A stretch of DNA of 32,891 bases, from contig JAAAUF010000453.1 of assembly GCA_015499985.1 (NCBI GenBank), positions 1-32,891 of the forward strand, in the 5' to 3' direction. The stretch comes from Haplosporangium gracile (Eukaryota; Mortierellomycota; Mortierellomycetes; Mortierellales; Mortierellaceae). Each line of letters opens with the position of its first letter. Positions within the stretch are counted from its first letter, which is position 1. Below the pieces are notes generated by a model. The model saw nothing but the letters and a program-made list of their open reading frames with translations, had not been told where the DNA came from and did not search any database. Positions 23,494 to 32,891 of the stretch are shown piece after piece. The translations under genes were made by a program, and so were the position numbers.

Positions 23494-24790
23494 ATGGCGC
23501 AGCAAAAGATTGAACTTCAGGATTTGGACCTCCAACAGCTGGTTGAGGTCAAGAAGCAGCTCGAGGAAGTAAGTTTTTTGTCATTGACGATTTTACTCCT
23601 TCAGCCGAGACATCAACTTTGCAGGTTCTATTTGAGCTTCCCTTGAAAAGCTAGGGACGCTTTCTACACCCTCAGGCGCGAGCAGAGGAAATACTTTAAG
23701 CCCGACATCAAGCTGGATCGATTCCATCACGACTTTAGCCTCAAAGGACTAGTCGCGTGTTGTTACGATGGTGTTATACATGGGAATGCTAGCATGGCGC
23801 CGAACTGGACTACGAAACGTCGACAGGGAAACTACGCGTGGGACGTGAATCAACTATCTCAGTATACACTCAACATGCGTCGCGTGCTCGCGCCAGGGAC
23901 CACTGTGAGGCACAGTGGCTATGTCTTTGGGTGATAACTTAGGCGCGATCAGTCCACATTCACAGAAACGAAAGCTCAGAGACAGATTGCAGGATATAGT
24001 TAGGAACAGGAGAAACCGTTAAGTACGGCACTACATAACCAACGCCTTTGAAAGAAAATGCGGTGCTAATATCACCCAATCTTTGGAAATGATGATAGGA
24101 ACTTTCGCATTTGACTTCGTCGTTCGGACAGTTGAAGCAGGCACAAAATCGATTCGCAGACTGTATTGAGAGTTGCAAGGCCGTGGATGCCTCAAACAAG
24201 GATAAGACCATCCTCGTCCCATTAACCAGCTCACTCTACGTCCCTGGAAAGCTCGCCAACGTCGAGAAGGTCATTGTCGATATTGGAACTGGATACTACG
24301 TTGAGAAGGTACAAACGCATGGAGCTTCTTGGAGAGCTACTTCTTTAGGTTTCAAGGAGAATGCAAGTATCGTCAAGTGACCGATACAGCGGCGCGACGT
24401 CTATGAAAGCAACTTCATCTGTCCCCTAAATGAGTTAGTTAACAACAGCACTCATCGGAACGATATTTCACATAGACTACCGAGGATGCGATCAAGTTCT
24501 ACAACAGCAAGGTCGATTTCGTAAAAGAGAACTTGGAGAAGATCCAGGCGACTGTCGTACAGAAGCAAGGAAACTTGAGGTGTAAGTGTGCGCTCAGCTC
24601 TGGGTAAATTGTCAAGCGCGTTTTTTCAAACGACGTTTGAATTTTATATCTTTTCAATGAACTCGTCTGATTAACAAACTTGTTTCTTATTCTCTGTTTG
24701 TTCGTGTTTCCATTATTAGCATTGGTGGATATGATGCAGTACAAGTTGCAGATTCAGCAGCAGGATCAAAAGGCAGCAGTGAAGGCATAA
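23494..24790 (+). CDS. PFD5: Prefoldin subunit 5 (GIM5), 4 exons
   Basis: Prefoldin 5 is an alpha-type subunit of the hexameric cytosolic chaperone that passes nascent actin and tubulin to the CCT chaperonin. My exons are 23494-23568, 24099-24308, 24476-24581 and 24720-24790, total 462 nt, 153 residues, the usual size. The N-terminal coiled coil reads LQQLVEVKKQLEEELSHLTS across the first junction. The central hairpin reads LVPLTSSLYVPGKL and VIVDIGTGYYVEKT. The C-terminal coiled coil ends in QYKLQIQQQDQKAAVKA. Exon 3 must end at 24581 (donor GTAAGT at 24582) to give NLRSLVDMMQ. Intron 1 is 530 nt, several times longer than the others here, and contains a decayed coding fragment. An AATAAA at 24836 fits a poly(A) signal. 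The gene is divergent from PRP46, now separated by the pseudogene. Confidence 0.93.
23647..24022 (+). pseudogene. Decayed coding fragment inside PFD5 intron 1 (unknown family)
   Basis: An open frame of 95 codons (23647-23931, stop TGA 23932) has protein-like composition: RDAFYTLRREQRKYFKPDIK, then FHHDFSLKGLVACCYDGV and LNMRRVLAPGTTVRHSGYVFG. A one-base shift at about 23930 opens the next frame, which continues GDNLGAISPHSQKRKLRDRL to TAA 24020-24022. The clean continuation across the shift argues for a real protein C-terminus broken by a 1-nt insertion. It has no start codon and lies wholly inside the first intron of PFD5. I cannot name the family. It may belong to the same element as the upstream pseudogene or to another repeat. 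Confidence 0.5.
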
Positions 24791-25729
24791 GAGGAGAATG
24801 TGAAGGGAGCATAACAAAAATAATCTACGCGACAAAATAAACGAAAAAAGCAAACAAAATAAGCATAATCGAGATGAGAGAAGAACCAAGGTCTCCACAC
24901 GTTCAGGTCGGATATGTTGTTGGTCCCTCTTAAAGTACTATTGAAGCGCCGATAAAATGATCGTGTTCCTATTTTCGGCACGGCAGTATGAATGCCGAGC
25001 TTGGCGCCTCGACAATGATGGTGTGGCGAACTCGTAGTGCTTGTTCGCTAGTGTGGTTTCTGATTCGTTGTTTGTTTGTTGACTTTATGGCTTTGTAGGC
25101 GTTATTGTCCGCGCTTCACTTGGGGTGAGGGATAAATTTCCCCCCGAATCTCGATCACACTCCAGATCTTAATACCTTTTGGACACTTGCCCTGTGCGCC
25201 GCTACTTTTTTATTTCATTTTCTCCACAGACTACAGGACGAACAAACAGCAACACGGAATTTTTTTTCATTCACGCCTCTACCTACGCCCATGTCTTTGA
25301 CATGATGACGTCCTTTTGAGGTGGACGTTGCTGCTGTCGTACTGAGTCACTTGGTGCATTAGACGTTTTGACATCTGGCTGAGCCCTAGGCGGTGGACTT
25401 GACCTGTCCCCACCCCCTCGACATCGGCTAAATATCTGACCGACAATCATAAACAGAGGTTAGGCCGCCTCCTACACCTACTTTTGCAATCACTTAACCT
25501 CGAACTCCGGAAAAGTGATAGGATTCATGCACTCTTCCCCAATGGTCTCAACTTTGTCGATAACTCCCAGCCTAGTGCTCCTGTGTTTCTAAACTCCTTC
25601 CTTTTTTCGCATTTAAGATCTTCAGTCTTTTCTCTTTTACTCTTTTTCTTCTATTCTTTCTCACACAACAATCACAAACAGAAACCACTATCATTCTTTT
25701 CGTCCTTCCTCGCAAGGACTGCCTCGACA
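24791..25729. other. Intergenic: PFD5 3' UTR and carotenoid oxygenase promoter
   Basis: No gene is seen. The start is A-rich and probably PFD5 3' UTR (AATAAA at 24836). An inverted-repeat cluster lies at 24941-25012. Further on there is a C-rich block, ccccaccccctcgacatcgg (about 25410-25430), a possible GC-box-type promoter element of the oxygenase gene. After about 25590 the sequence turns T/C-rich, like the other promoters here. The frame of the oxygenase is open upstream to 25484, but that part is low-complexity and lacks a better start. Confidence 0.5.
24941..25012. other. Imperfect nested inverted repeats (possible folded RNA or cruciform)
   Basis: ttgaagcgcc (24941-24950) can pair with ggcgcctcga (25003-25012), with one wobble and one mismatch. 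Inside, cgataaaat can pair with attttcg (bulged T), and cggca (24981-24985) with tgccg (24993-24997). The 72-nt span suggests a three-way-junction shape. It is not a tRNA: no anticodon arm or T-arm consensus is present. It could be chance. Confidence 0.3.
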
Positions 25730-28218
25730 ATGGCAATCGACTCTTCCTCCCAAAAACCTTTGAAACAGAGTGGCCTTTCTGCTATCCCTGCCGATATCAA
25801 GATCCGCACCAAGGAACGAACCTTCGGACATCCTCACCCTTACCTCAACGGCAACTTCTATCCTGTCTTTGAGGAGACTGTCGAGGACGAAGGTATCGAG
25901 TGCGAGGTCGTTGGTACCATCCCCGAGGTCCTTCGTGGATCCCAGTACATTCGCACTGGACCCAACTCTCTGAATATCCCTGCCGATGGTGCCCCCCATC
26001 ACTTCTTCACTGGTGAAGGTAAGAAACAAGCAATGACACTCATACTGAACTGTAGTATTATGTGCGCGTCAATATTATTCCTATCTTTGTTTTGTTCGTT
26101 CGTTCGTTCGTTCGTTTGCTTGAAAGAGTGAGCCGAAACGCGAGTTTTTTTGTGGAAATGCGTCACAGATTGCTAACGTATGTGGTTTTGTTTTGTTTAT
26201 TTGGTATTTTCTTATTTGTTTGTCAACTGTGCGCATCATCAAAAAAGGGATGCTCCATGGTGTATACTTCGAGTCTGGAGCAGATTCAAAGGGTCCGATC
26301 CGTCCACGATACATGAACCGCTACGTCCGGAGCGATTTCTTCAAGAAACAGAACGACCATGGCTACCTTCACGTCCCTCTGGGAATCATCATGGCTCCGA
26401 CGCCGTTTTTCAAGTTCATATTCCACATATTCTGGTTCTACATCAAGATGGTCTGGTACAAGGTCGCCAATATTGGCGATGGCAACACGGCGCTGACATA
26501 CTTTGGATCGAGACTCTTGGCCCTTCACGAGGGCGGTAAGCCTATTGAGACAGCCGTTCCGAGTTTGAATACCACTGGCGAGTACTACTTCGAGGAAGAC
26601 CCGAACCACAAGGACAAGAATGCCGTTGTTACTGCTCATCCCAAGGTATATACATTCCCTCCCAAGTTAGCGGCTTGTTTGCTTGAAGGAATCCTACGCG
26701 CATACTTTTTTTTTTTACTTTTCTGATTATGCTATTGAAATGATGCATGGCTTACTCTTCGCATCCCTCACGCCCCTAACTACTGAGCACTGACCACCGA
26801 CCAAAAAATCCATTTCATGTACTGATGCATGTACGCCCTTGCTTGTTTGCAGATTGACCCTAAGACCGGCGAGATGATTTTCTTTTCGTATTCGCTGCAC
26901 AAACCTCTTGCGTTTTACTCAGTGATCTCTGCTGAAGGGAAGAGAAAGGTCTGGCGACAGAAGGTCGCGCTCCCTAAGCCCTCTATGATGCACGACTTTG
27001 CTACCACCGACACCTACTCCATGTAAGTCTCGCCAAACACCGCTCGTATCGTCATCATTGGACCTGTAAGCTTAACAGAAACTTCCATAATAGCTTCCTC
27101 GGCACCGAACTTTACCTGCCCCCTGACCTCTTCCTTCAAAATCTTCTCCTTTGATTAGCATGCTGAACTGTCCGATGTTCCTTGAGCGTGGTAACGTGTT
27201 CAAGGGCGAGCCCACACTCGTTTTTGATCCCACGGCGAAGGCGCGCTTCGGTTTACTTCCACGATACTACAACGACAAGAGCGACAAGGTCTACTGGTTC
27301 GAAACACGCGCCTGCCACATTTTCCACACAGCCAACGCCTGGGACGAAGAGGACCAAGACGGAAACATCATTGCCGTCTGTATGACTGCTTGCAGATCGA
27401 ATGGCTTTCTCAGGGACATCACCCTCTGGCAGCCCAGCGGACCTGATAACTATGGAGGTGGCAAGACCGAAGCCGAGCGTCTGATCCAGCACAAGGCACC
27501 AGGATCTGGAGATTATGACAGTCAGGACCCTGACAAGTCGTTCTTGACTTTGTTTCGATTTGTACTCGCGACCGGCGAAACCGAGTTGACAACTTTGTGC
27601 CAGATCAGCTCCGAGTTTCCGATGATCAACTTTGACCGCTACATGCGCCCTGATCTGCGATATGTCTTCTCGGCCAGTACTGAGGAATCTGCCTTTAATA
27701 TCGGAACAAAGTTTAACGGGATTGTCAAGACTGATGTGCATGCTGTGATCCGCAAGAAGAACGACCTCCAAGCGTCCGGCAAGCTCAAGAACGCCAATAT
27801 CGGCGGGGAGGGGCAGTGGGAGATTGGTGCCGAGACTCTGGCAACTGTTCAGGCTCAGACGGGCCAGACTCACCGCTTCGGTCCTCATATTTATGGAAAC
27901 GAGGCTACGTTTGTTGTTAACGCCCCTCGCGCTGATGGTCAACCTTTGGCTGAGGATGATGGTTTTTTACTAGTCTATGTCTACGACGAACGCCAGATGG
28001 AGAACGGAGTTCCCAAGGACAAGGCACGTCAGGTGACTGAGCTGTGGATTTATGATGCCCAGAAGATTGGACAGGATATTGATCCCGTTGCCAAGGTCAA
28101 GATCCCTAGACGTGTTCCCTATGGGTTCCATGGCCTCCACCTCACCAAGGAACAGATCCAGGAGAACCAGGAGTTTCTTGCACGTCGCGCCGCCGCCGCC
28201 GCTCGCACATTACAGTAG
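25730..28218 (+). CDS. Carotenoid cleavage oxygenase (RPE65/CCD family), 4 exons
   Basis: Enzymes of this family cleave a double bond of carotenoids (some act on stilbenes) with molecular oxygen, using a non-haem iron held by four His. My exons are 25730-26018, 26248-26645, 26853-27022 and 27159-28218, total 1917 nt, 638 residues. The four iron ligands are visible: H227 (VVTAHPK), H276 (SMMHDFATT), H342 (CHIFHTANAW) and H610 (RVPYGFHG). A strongly hydrophobic segment at about 141-166 probably dips into a membrane to take up the lipid substrate. The ATG at 25730 (gacaATGG) gives MAIDSSSQKP. The family blocks VLRGSQYIRTGPNSLN and HHFFTGEGMLHGVYF are intact. In Mucoromycota relatives such enzymes make apocarotenoid mating signals; the substrate here cannot be read from sequence. 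Confidence 0.92.
26094..26116 (+). repeat. (GTTC)n microsatellite in intron 1 of the carotenoid oxygenase gene
   Basis: Nearly six perfect tandem copies of the tetranucleotide GTTC lie inside the 229-nt first intron (26019-26247). They do not touch the splice sites. Confidence 0.9.
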
Positions 28219-28382
28219 CGCATATCAATTTCGATAAAAAGGGCAGATGCCCTTAATTGTTTTCACAGTCACGATAAAGTTTGCGATAAACAACCTTTAT
28301 TTTTTTTTTGCAAGTCGCTTAGCCCTCGTCCCCTTTACTCCTTTCATTCTTCACTTTATTCCCCACATCACCCTCATCAACC

Positions 28383-29636
28383 ATGTCCGACTCAGAGAGC
28401 GAAAACGAACAGAGACTCACACTCGAGGACCTCGAGGGTTCCGATACTGAGATGCTTTCGGGTGACGAGGACGGTCCCATGGATATCTTGACTCAGCAGC
28501 GTGTCACCATCAACAATGAGGTAAATACACCTGCCTAGCAACCAGGACTAAGCAGGAGTCATCGGAGCAGGAACATAGCCACACCAGTAGCCGCACCGAG
28601 GCACAAAATATCAACTTGCCTGAGATTTTACATCGACCAAGTTTCAGTGGAGACACCACAGGAGTTGGCATTTTAGAACTGGCCAGGACTGACAACCTTC
28701 TTCACTTTCCGATTCTTCACCACCTGTTGCCTAGCCTGCATTGAAGCGCCTCCGTGAACAGATCGCCCTCCCCTCCAACATTCCCTGGTCCGAGACCCAG
28801 TCGGTCATCTCTACACAAGCTATCAACATCACCGATCCCGACGACGATCTCAACCGAGAAGTCGCCTTCTACAACCAGGCCCTCGAGGCCGCAGTATTGG
28901 GACGTGACAGGATAAGAAAGGAAGGGGGTGTCTTTGAGCGCCCTTCAGACTATTTTGCAGAGATGATCAAGACGGACGACCACATGGCCAAGATTCGTCA
29001 ACGTCTTTTGGATGAGAATGCGTCGATCGAGGCCAGTGAGCGGGCCAAGGCACAAAGAGAGTTGAAGAAGTTTGGAAAGAAGGTTCAGACAGAGAAGCGT
29101 CTTGAGAGAGAGAAAGCTAAGGCCGATGCTTTGGATAAGATCACCGCCCTCAAGAAGAGTACGTACTTGCTGGTTTTTGTGTGCAGGATGTATTAAACAT
29201 AGGTAGCCACCAATGCATGACCCTAACATTTTCGCACTTGTAACAATTCATAACAATAGAGCGCCAGGGTAACGACAACTCGACAAACGCAGACGACGAT
29301 TTCGATGTGGCATTGGCAAGCGACGACGAGGAGATGAAGTCATACAAGACAAGCGACGGCAACTCCAAGAAGCGCTCCTCAACCTCCACACAGGAATCAC
29401 GCGGAAAACGACACAAGAAGGACCAAAAGTTTGGTTTCGGAGGCAAGAAGCGTTTCGGGAAATCAAACGATGCCAACAGTTCTGCCGATGTCTCGGGATT
29501 CAGTGTCAAGCGCAATAAGTCGACCTCTTTCAAGTCTGGACATAAGGCTCATAAGGCTGGTGGCGCCAAGAAGGGTGGAGCTGCCAAGCAAAGACCAGGA
29601 AAAGGACGTCGTCAGAACGGCGTCGGCAGGAAATAA
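28383..29636 (+). CDS. EBP2: rRNA-processing protein EBP2, 3 exons
   Basis: Ebp2 is a nucleolar factor needed for 27S pre-rRNA processing and 60S ribosomal subunit assembly. My exons are 28383-28520, 28735-29158 and 29260-29636, total 939 nt, 312 residues. The N-terminus is acidic (SDSESENEQ, SGDEDGP). The conserved core includes REVAFYNQALEAAVLGRDRI, FERPSDYFAEMIKTDDHMAK and IRQRLLDE, followed by a Lys/Glu-rich coiled coil (about 155-190). The C-terminus is basic and Gly/Lys-rich (FGFGGKKRFGKS, PGKGRRQNGVGRK), probably for nucleolar RNA binding. Intron 1 (214 nt) lies right after INNE, and the acceptor at 28734 gives INNEPALKRLREQIALPSN. The gene starts 164 bp after the carotenoid oxygenase stop and is convergent with the RAB3GAP2-like gene. 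Confidence 0.94.
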
Positions 29637-29822
29637 GGAAAACGAACAAGCAACCGCAAAAAAAATAGATACCGCCGCAATTAAAAAACAATATAGCATA
29701 GCATTTCATCTTGACATTCTTCTGCACGCACGCTTATTTCTACGGCCCAGTCTAAACATTGAGCAAGGATATTTTGGGGAAACGGCTATGGAGCAAAACA
29801 AAACAAAACAAAAGAAATAGTG

Positions 29823-32655
29823 CTACGGCGATCCCATTTCTTCAACTCTGCTTGCAAAGCTACCGGTCTTGACGCTTGAAGACGGGATCACAGGTGACAC
29901 TGTCAACGAGTTCTGGGTAGAGGTAGAAGCCGTGTTAGAGGCAGACGAATCTGCCGATTTCGAACCCACACGCTTGACTTCACCTGTAGGTCCAATCAAG
30001 AAACACTGAGCCAGATCATGTTGTAAACCCGATATGCTTGGTACAGCCACCGACGAATCGCGCGCACCAGATCTCGAGGGCGCTCCCTTGATACGATCCA
30101 ACACTGCGGGCTTGCCAATAGGAGTAGTGAATGTTGTGCATATCTTCCAGCCCAGTCCGACCTGAAGTAATCCCGCTCGCTTTCCTTGACGTGCTGGGTA
30201 AATCTCGACAGTCCCTCGCTTTGGCGCATAGATCACAAGGTAGAGAACCAGATGCCGTTTCGTGGGTCCTGTAGCGTCTCCGAAATCGCTCGTTCCCTTT
30301 CCTGTTTTGACAATCCGCTCCTCCTGAAGCCACCCGCACCTTGCACCTCGGAGACCCTTCCACATCCGGATGATCTCACACTCCTCCAAGTCAACCAGGA
30401 GCACACGTCCGAGTGAGTCTGTCATGGCAGCCAATTTTGACGGCGAGTGATAGCAAGTACCTCGAGGAGGCGGAGGTGCCAAAGAGATATGGCGAATGCA
30501 TCGCTGAGAGTCGCTCAACCAAAGAACTGCAGGTACTTCTGTAGCGGGGGCCAATGCTGAAGGATAGATAGTTCCGTATGGGCCGGCTGTCCCCTCCTGT
30601 AACCCTTGACCGGACAATCTCTTTGAATCAGGACTGGTCCTACCACTTGCGCCACCAAATGCTGGCGAGCCTGGTCTGGGTGATGAACCCCATATTGACT
30701 TTGCAAATCCAAACACGGCACTCGTGACCCTTGCCGCCATCTGGGTTGCCAGTGAGGTGGCCGAGAACAGAGGTCGACTAGAACTGGACGATGCATAGAA
30801 AGCCATCATAGGTTTTGATCCTACTGAAAGAAACCGCTCTGTTGCCTGGGATGTGTACATTGACGAGCTGGACGATGAAGAGAAGCCATTCGAGAGTGTC
30901 GGTTTGTGTCTCGCAGGACCTAATAAAGGAAATAGATAAAATACACAGCTGTCAGCGTCTTGGTCCGAGTGTAAAAAATAATAAGCATCAATGCAAGCTT
31001 CAGTACTAACCGCAGCTGACAACGTCCACCATTAAATCTTGGTTTTGCAGACTCCATTTCTTATAAGCGAATGTCGGTGTCTGCGTTGCTTGGACCGAAT
31101 TAGCATCTAAAAGACAAAAGTAATACGTGCTAAATGCTTGATACTGTTTAAGCTTTCACGCCAAAAGCAAAAAAACTGTATACTCTTACCTGAGACGCGG
31201 CTTGACCCGCTGGAGAGTCGTAGAACGACCCAAAGACTTTCTCCTTCGATACAGACCACCTTTCCTCCTTCGTGCAAGATGGTCATCTCGTCCTCATCAC
31301 TACCAGAAACTCTTCCTGTGCCTATCCTAGCCTTGATGGACACAACTGGGGTGTGATGGAGCTGCTGAACGACAACAAGCTGGCCACCCTATTTATAATA
31401 ATTGCAACACAATTAATCGATTGTTCAAATGGCCCGAGCTTTCAAAAAAAGCGCACATTTGGATGATGAATAGTACCTCGTTGAAGATTCGTATCATCCC
31501 GGACTTGTAACCTAGTACGACATACACCTGACTAAGAACGGGACGCATAGGTCAATTAGACTTTTTACAAGGTCGAATTAATAAGACAGTGCATTGTGGA
31601 CCGCCTCGTTACTCTACCTTTGATTTGACCGCGGGACGTAGAGAGGCAAGCACAGCACCGTCGTGATAGCGTCGCTGTGGTACAATAACACAAGGCGGTA
31701 GGATCGTTAGTTTCCCAAAGCTCTCACCTGAACACTAGCCAAGACGGACCGCCAAAGTCCCCAATACTTACAGAGGGCTGTCAAGTCCCGATCCTTGACC
31801 GACAAGAACCCATTCTTGATTGGTGTGAGGAGAACCACGCCCCTGAGGCTGGTTTGGTGTGGGTGATCGTGATGCGACTGACGATGCCTGCCGATGAAGA
31901 ATTGCAAACATCTTCTTGCTGGCACATGCGATATACTGGCCGCTGTCGCAGATAGATATGCTCAGATCCTGAGCGACACTCAATGGGTGCGAGACAGTCG
32001 AAATATCCGCAGGCTTTGAAGCCGATGTGTTTGGTACAGGTGTCCTTTTCGGTCCTGAGGCGCCGGCAGATGAAGACCTGGATGATGCATTGGAAGTTCG
32101 AGACTCTGTGCTATCGTGTTGGTCCGATCCTGGTGTTGAGAGGCCCAATCCTGTTGAATTTTTGGAAGGTACAGCTAATGTATTGCCGTGAAGTGACCTG
32201 GTAGGTGCAGCGGTCGCACGTGAAGCTTTTGAATGTGTGAAAGAAGAAGCTGGCTCCTCGTCTGACCACTCCCACTCATCGTCAGGCACGTTCCAAGCCC
32301 TCTGAGCGCCAGAGTCTTCTCCAGATCCTTTGTGTTCTTTACTTGCTTCATCTGTGATATCGTGGGTGCTCCTGCTCGTCTCGTCATCATCGTCTCCGTC
32401 GTCAGATAGTCTGTCATCATGCGTGGTGTATTGGCGTCCCAATGCCTCTTCTTCCTGCTTTGAATCTATTCAGACAGGCGGCATATACATATCATTGTTA
32501 GTTTGTAATTTAACTTTGCTTGTTAGTCAACATACGTGGTTTGTTGTGTGGTTATTCACGTTACCTGGCACTTTGGGAAGGGAGCCAAGAAGGATGGCGA
32601 GTACCTGGTGAGGGATGCTTCCTATTGGAGACAGCTCCCAACGGTGATGCTGCAT
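29823..32655 (-). CDS. Rab3 GTPase-activating protein non-catalytic subunit-like (RAB3GAP2 N-terminal region), 7 exons
   Basis: RAB3GAP2 pairs with a catalytic subunit to regulate Rab GTPases such as Rab18 in membrane traffic and autophagy. My minus-strand exons are 32655-32565, 32465-31772, 31674-31618, 31531-31477, 31388-31190, 31106-31011 and 30919-29823, total 2289 nt, 762 residues. Matches to the family include DDEWEWSDEEP, a DLSISICDSGQYIACAS block, ITTVLCLPL, VYVVLGYKSGMIRIFNE, FAYKKWSLQNQDLMVD, LAAMTDSLGRVLLVDLEE, IIRMWKGLRGARCGWLQEE and LVIYAPKRGTVEIY. Ser-rich linkers separate them. The protein stops after this N-terminal region, far shorter than the animal protein (about 1390). The start is uncertain: the ATG at 32655 keeps the frame, but the frame stays open upstream to a poly-A run near 32760, and a further 5' exon beyond the window is possible. 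Confidence 0.85.
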
Positions 32656-32891
32656 AAGGAGGGAGACAGGTGAAAGTACGCCTTCGTTGGCTGGTTGGTT
32701 GTGTTGTTGCTGTGGCACTTGTCCGGAAGGGTGATGCGTATGGCGGGAGGTGATCTTTTTTTTTTTTTTTTTAGTGGAAGACAATGAGAGCAGCAGCAGA
32801 AACAGCACACAGGCACAGGTGGAAGAAACACTTCTGTTGGCAGGTGTGCAGGTGTGCAGGTGTCAGAGGGCAAGTGCAAGGCAAGCGCAAA

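Noticed and set aside
24941..25012. tRNA gene
   Set aside because: The span and outer stem are tRNA-like in size, but there is no anticodon arm, no T-arm consensus and no D-arm.

Overview
The window is nuclear DNA of a filamentous fungus. It holds closely spaced, intron-rich protein genes with short introns (mostly 50-130 nt, GT...AG), pyrimidine-rich promoters, and orthologues of conserved eukaryotic proteins. The intron style, the extreme Gln tail on the Vid21 orthologue and a decayed repeat gene of a type I associate with Mortierellaceae suggest an early-diverging fungus of the Mortierella group. That placement is inference from memory and was not tested.

Layout. 3-1298 (+): 3' end of mitochondrial 2-oxoglutarate dehydrogenase E1 (KGD1). 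1775-4967 (+): SAC1 phosphoinositide phosphatase, 13 exons. 5623-6340 (+): a small predicted secreted, GPI-anchor-like protein of unknown function. 6606-9099 (+): mitochondrial lysyl-tRNA synthetase (MSK1). 10242-16183 (+): VID21/EAF1 scaffold of the NuA4 acetyltransferase, with a very long Gln/Ala-rich tail. 16548-18678 (-): PRP46/PLRG1 WD40 splicing factor. 18772-23309 (+): a broken gene. 23494-24790 (+): prefoldin subunit 5. 25730-28218 (+): carotenoid oxygenase. 28383-29636 (+): EBP2 ribosome-biogenesis factor. 29823-32655 (-): RAB3GAP2-like protein. For every intact multi-exon gene the exons I joined by eye give a total length divisible by three, which supports the models. The genes are independent housekeeping genes, not an operon or a cluster.

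The unusual part is 18.77-24.02 kb. Between the divergently transcribed PRP46 and PFD5 genes lies a roughly 4.5-kb pseudogene. Its N-terminal part looks like a FEN1/XPG-type PIN nuclease. Its C-terminal part carries the TnpB/Fanzor-type RuvC-I, zinc-ribbon and RuvC-III signature. It has nine in-frame stops and at least two frameshifts, but the last ~315 codons, including the zinc ribbon and RuvC-III, are still open. A hairpin follows 57 bp after its stop codon. A second decayed coding fragment sits inside an oversized first intron of PFD5. The simplest reading is a dead mobile element (or two) of a fused PIN-RuvC family that landed in a shared divergent promoter.

All assignments come from reading translations and remembered family motifs; no database search was possible.
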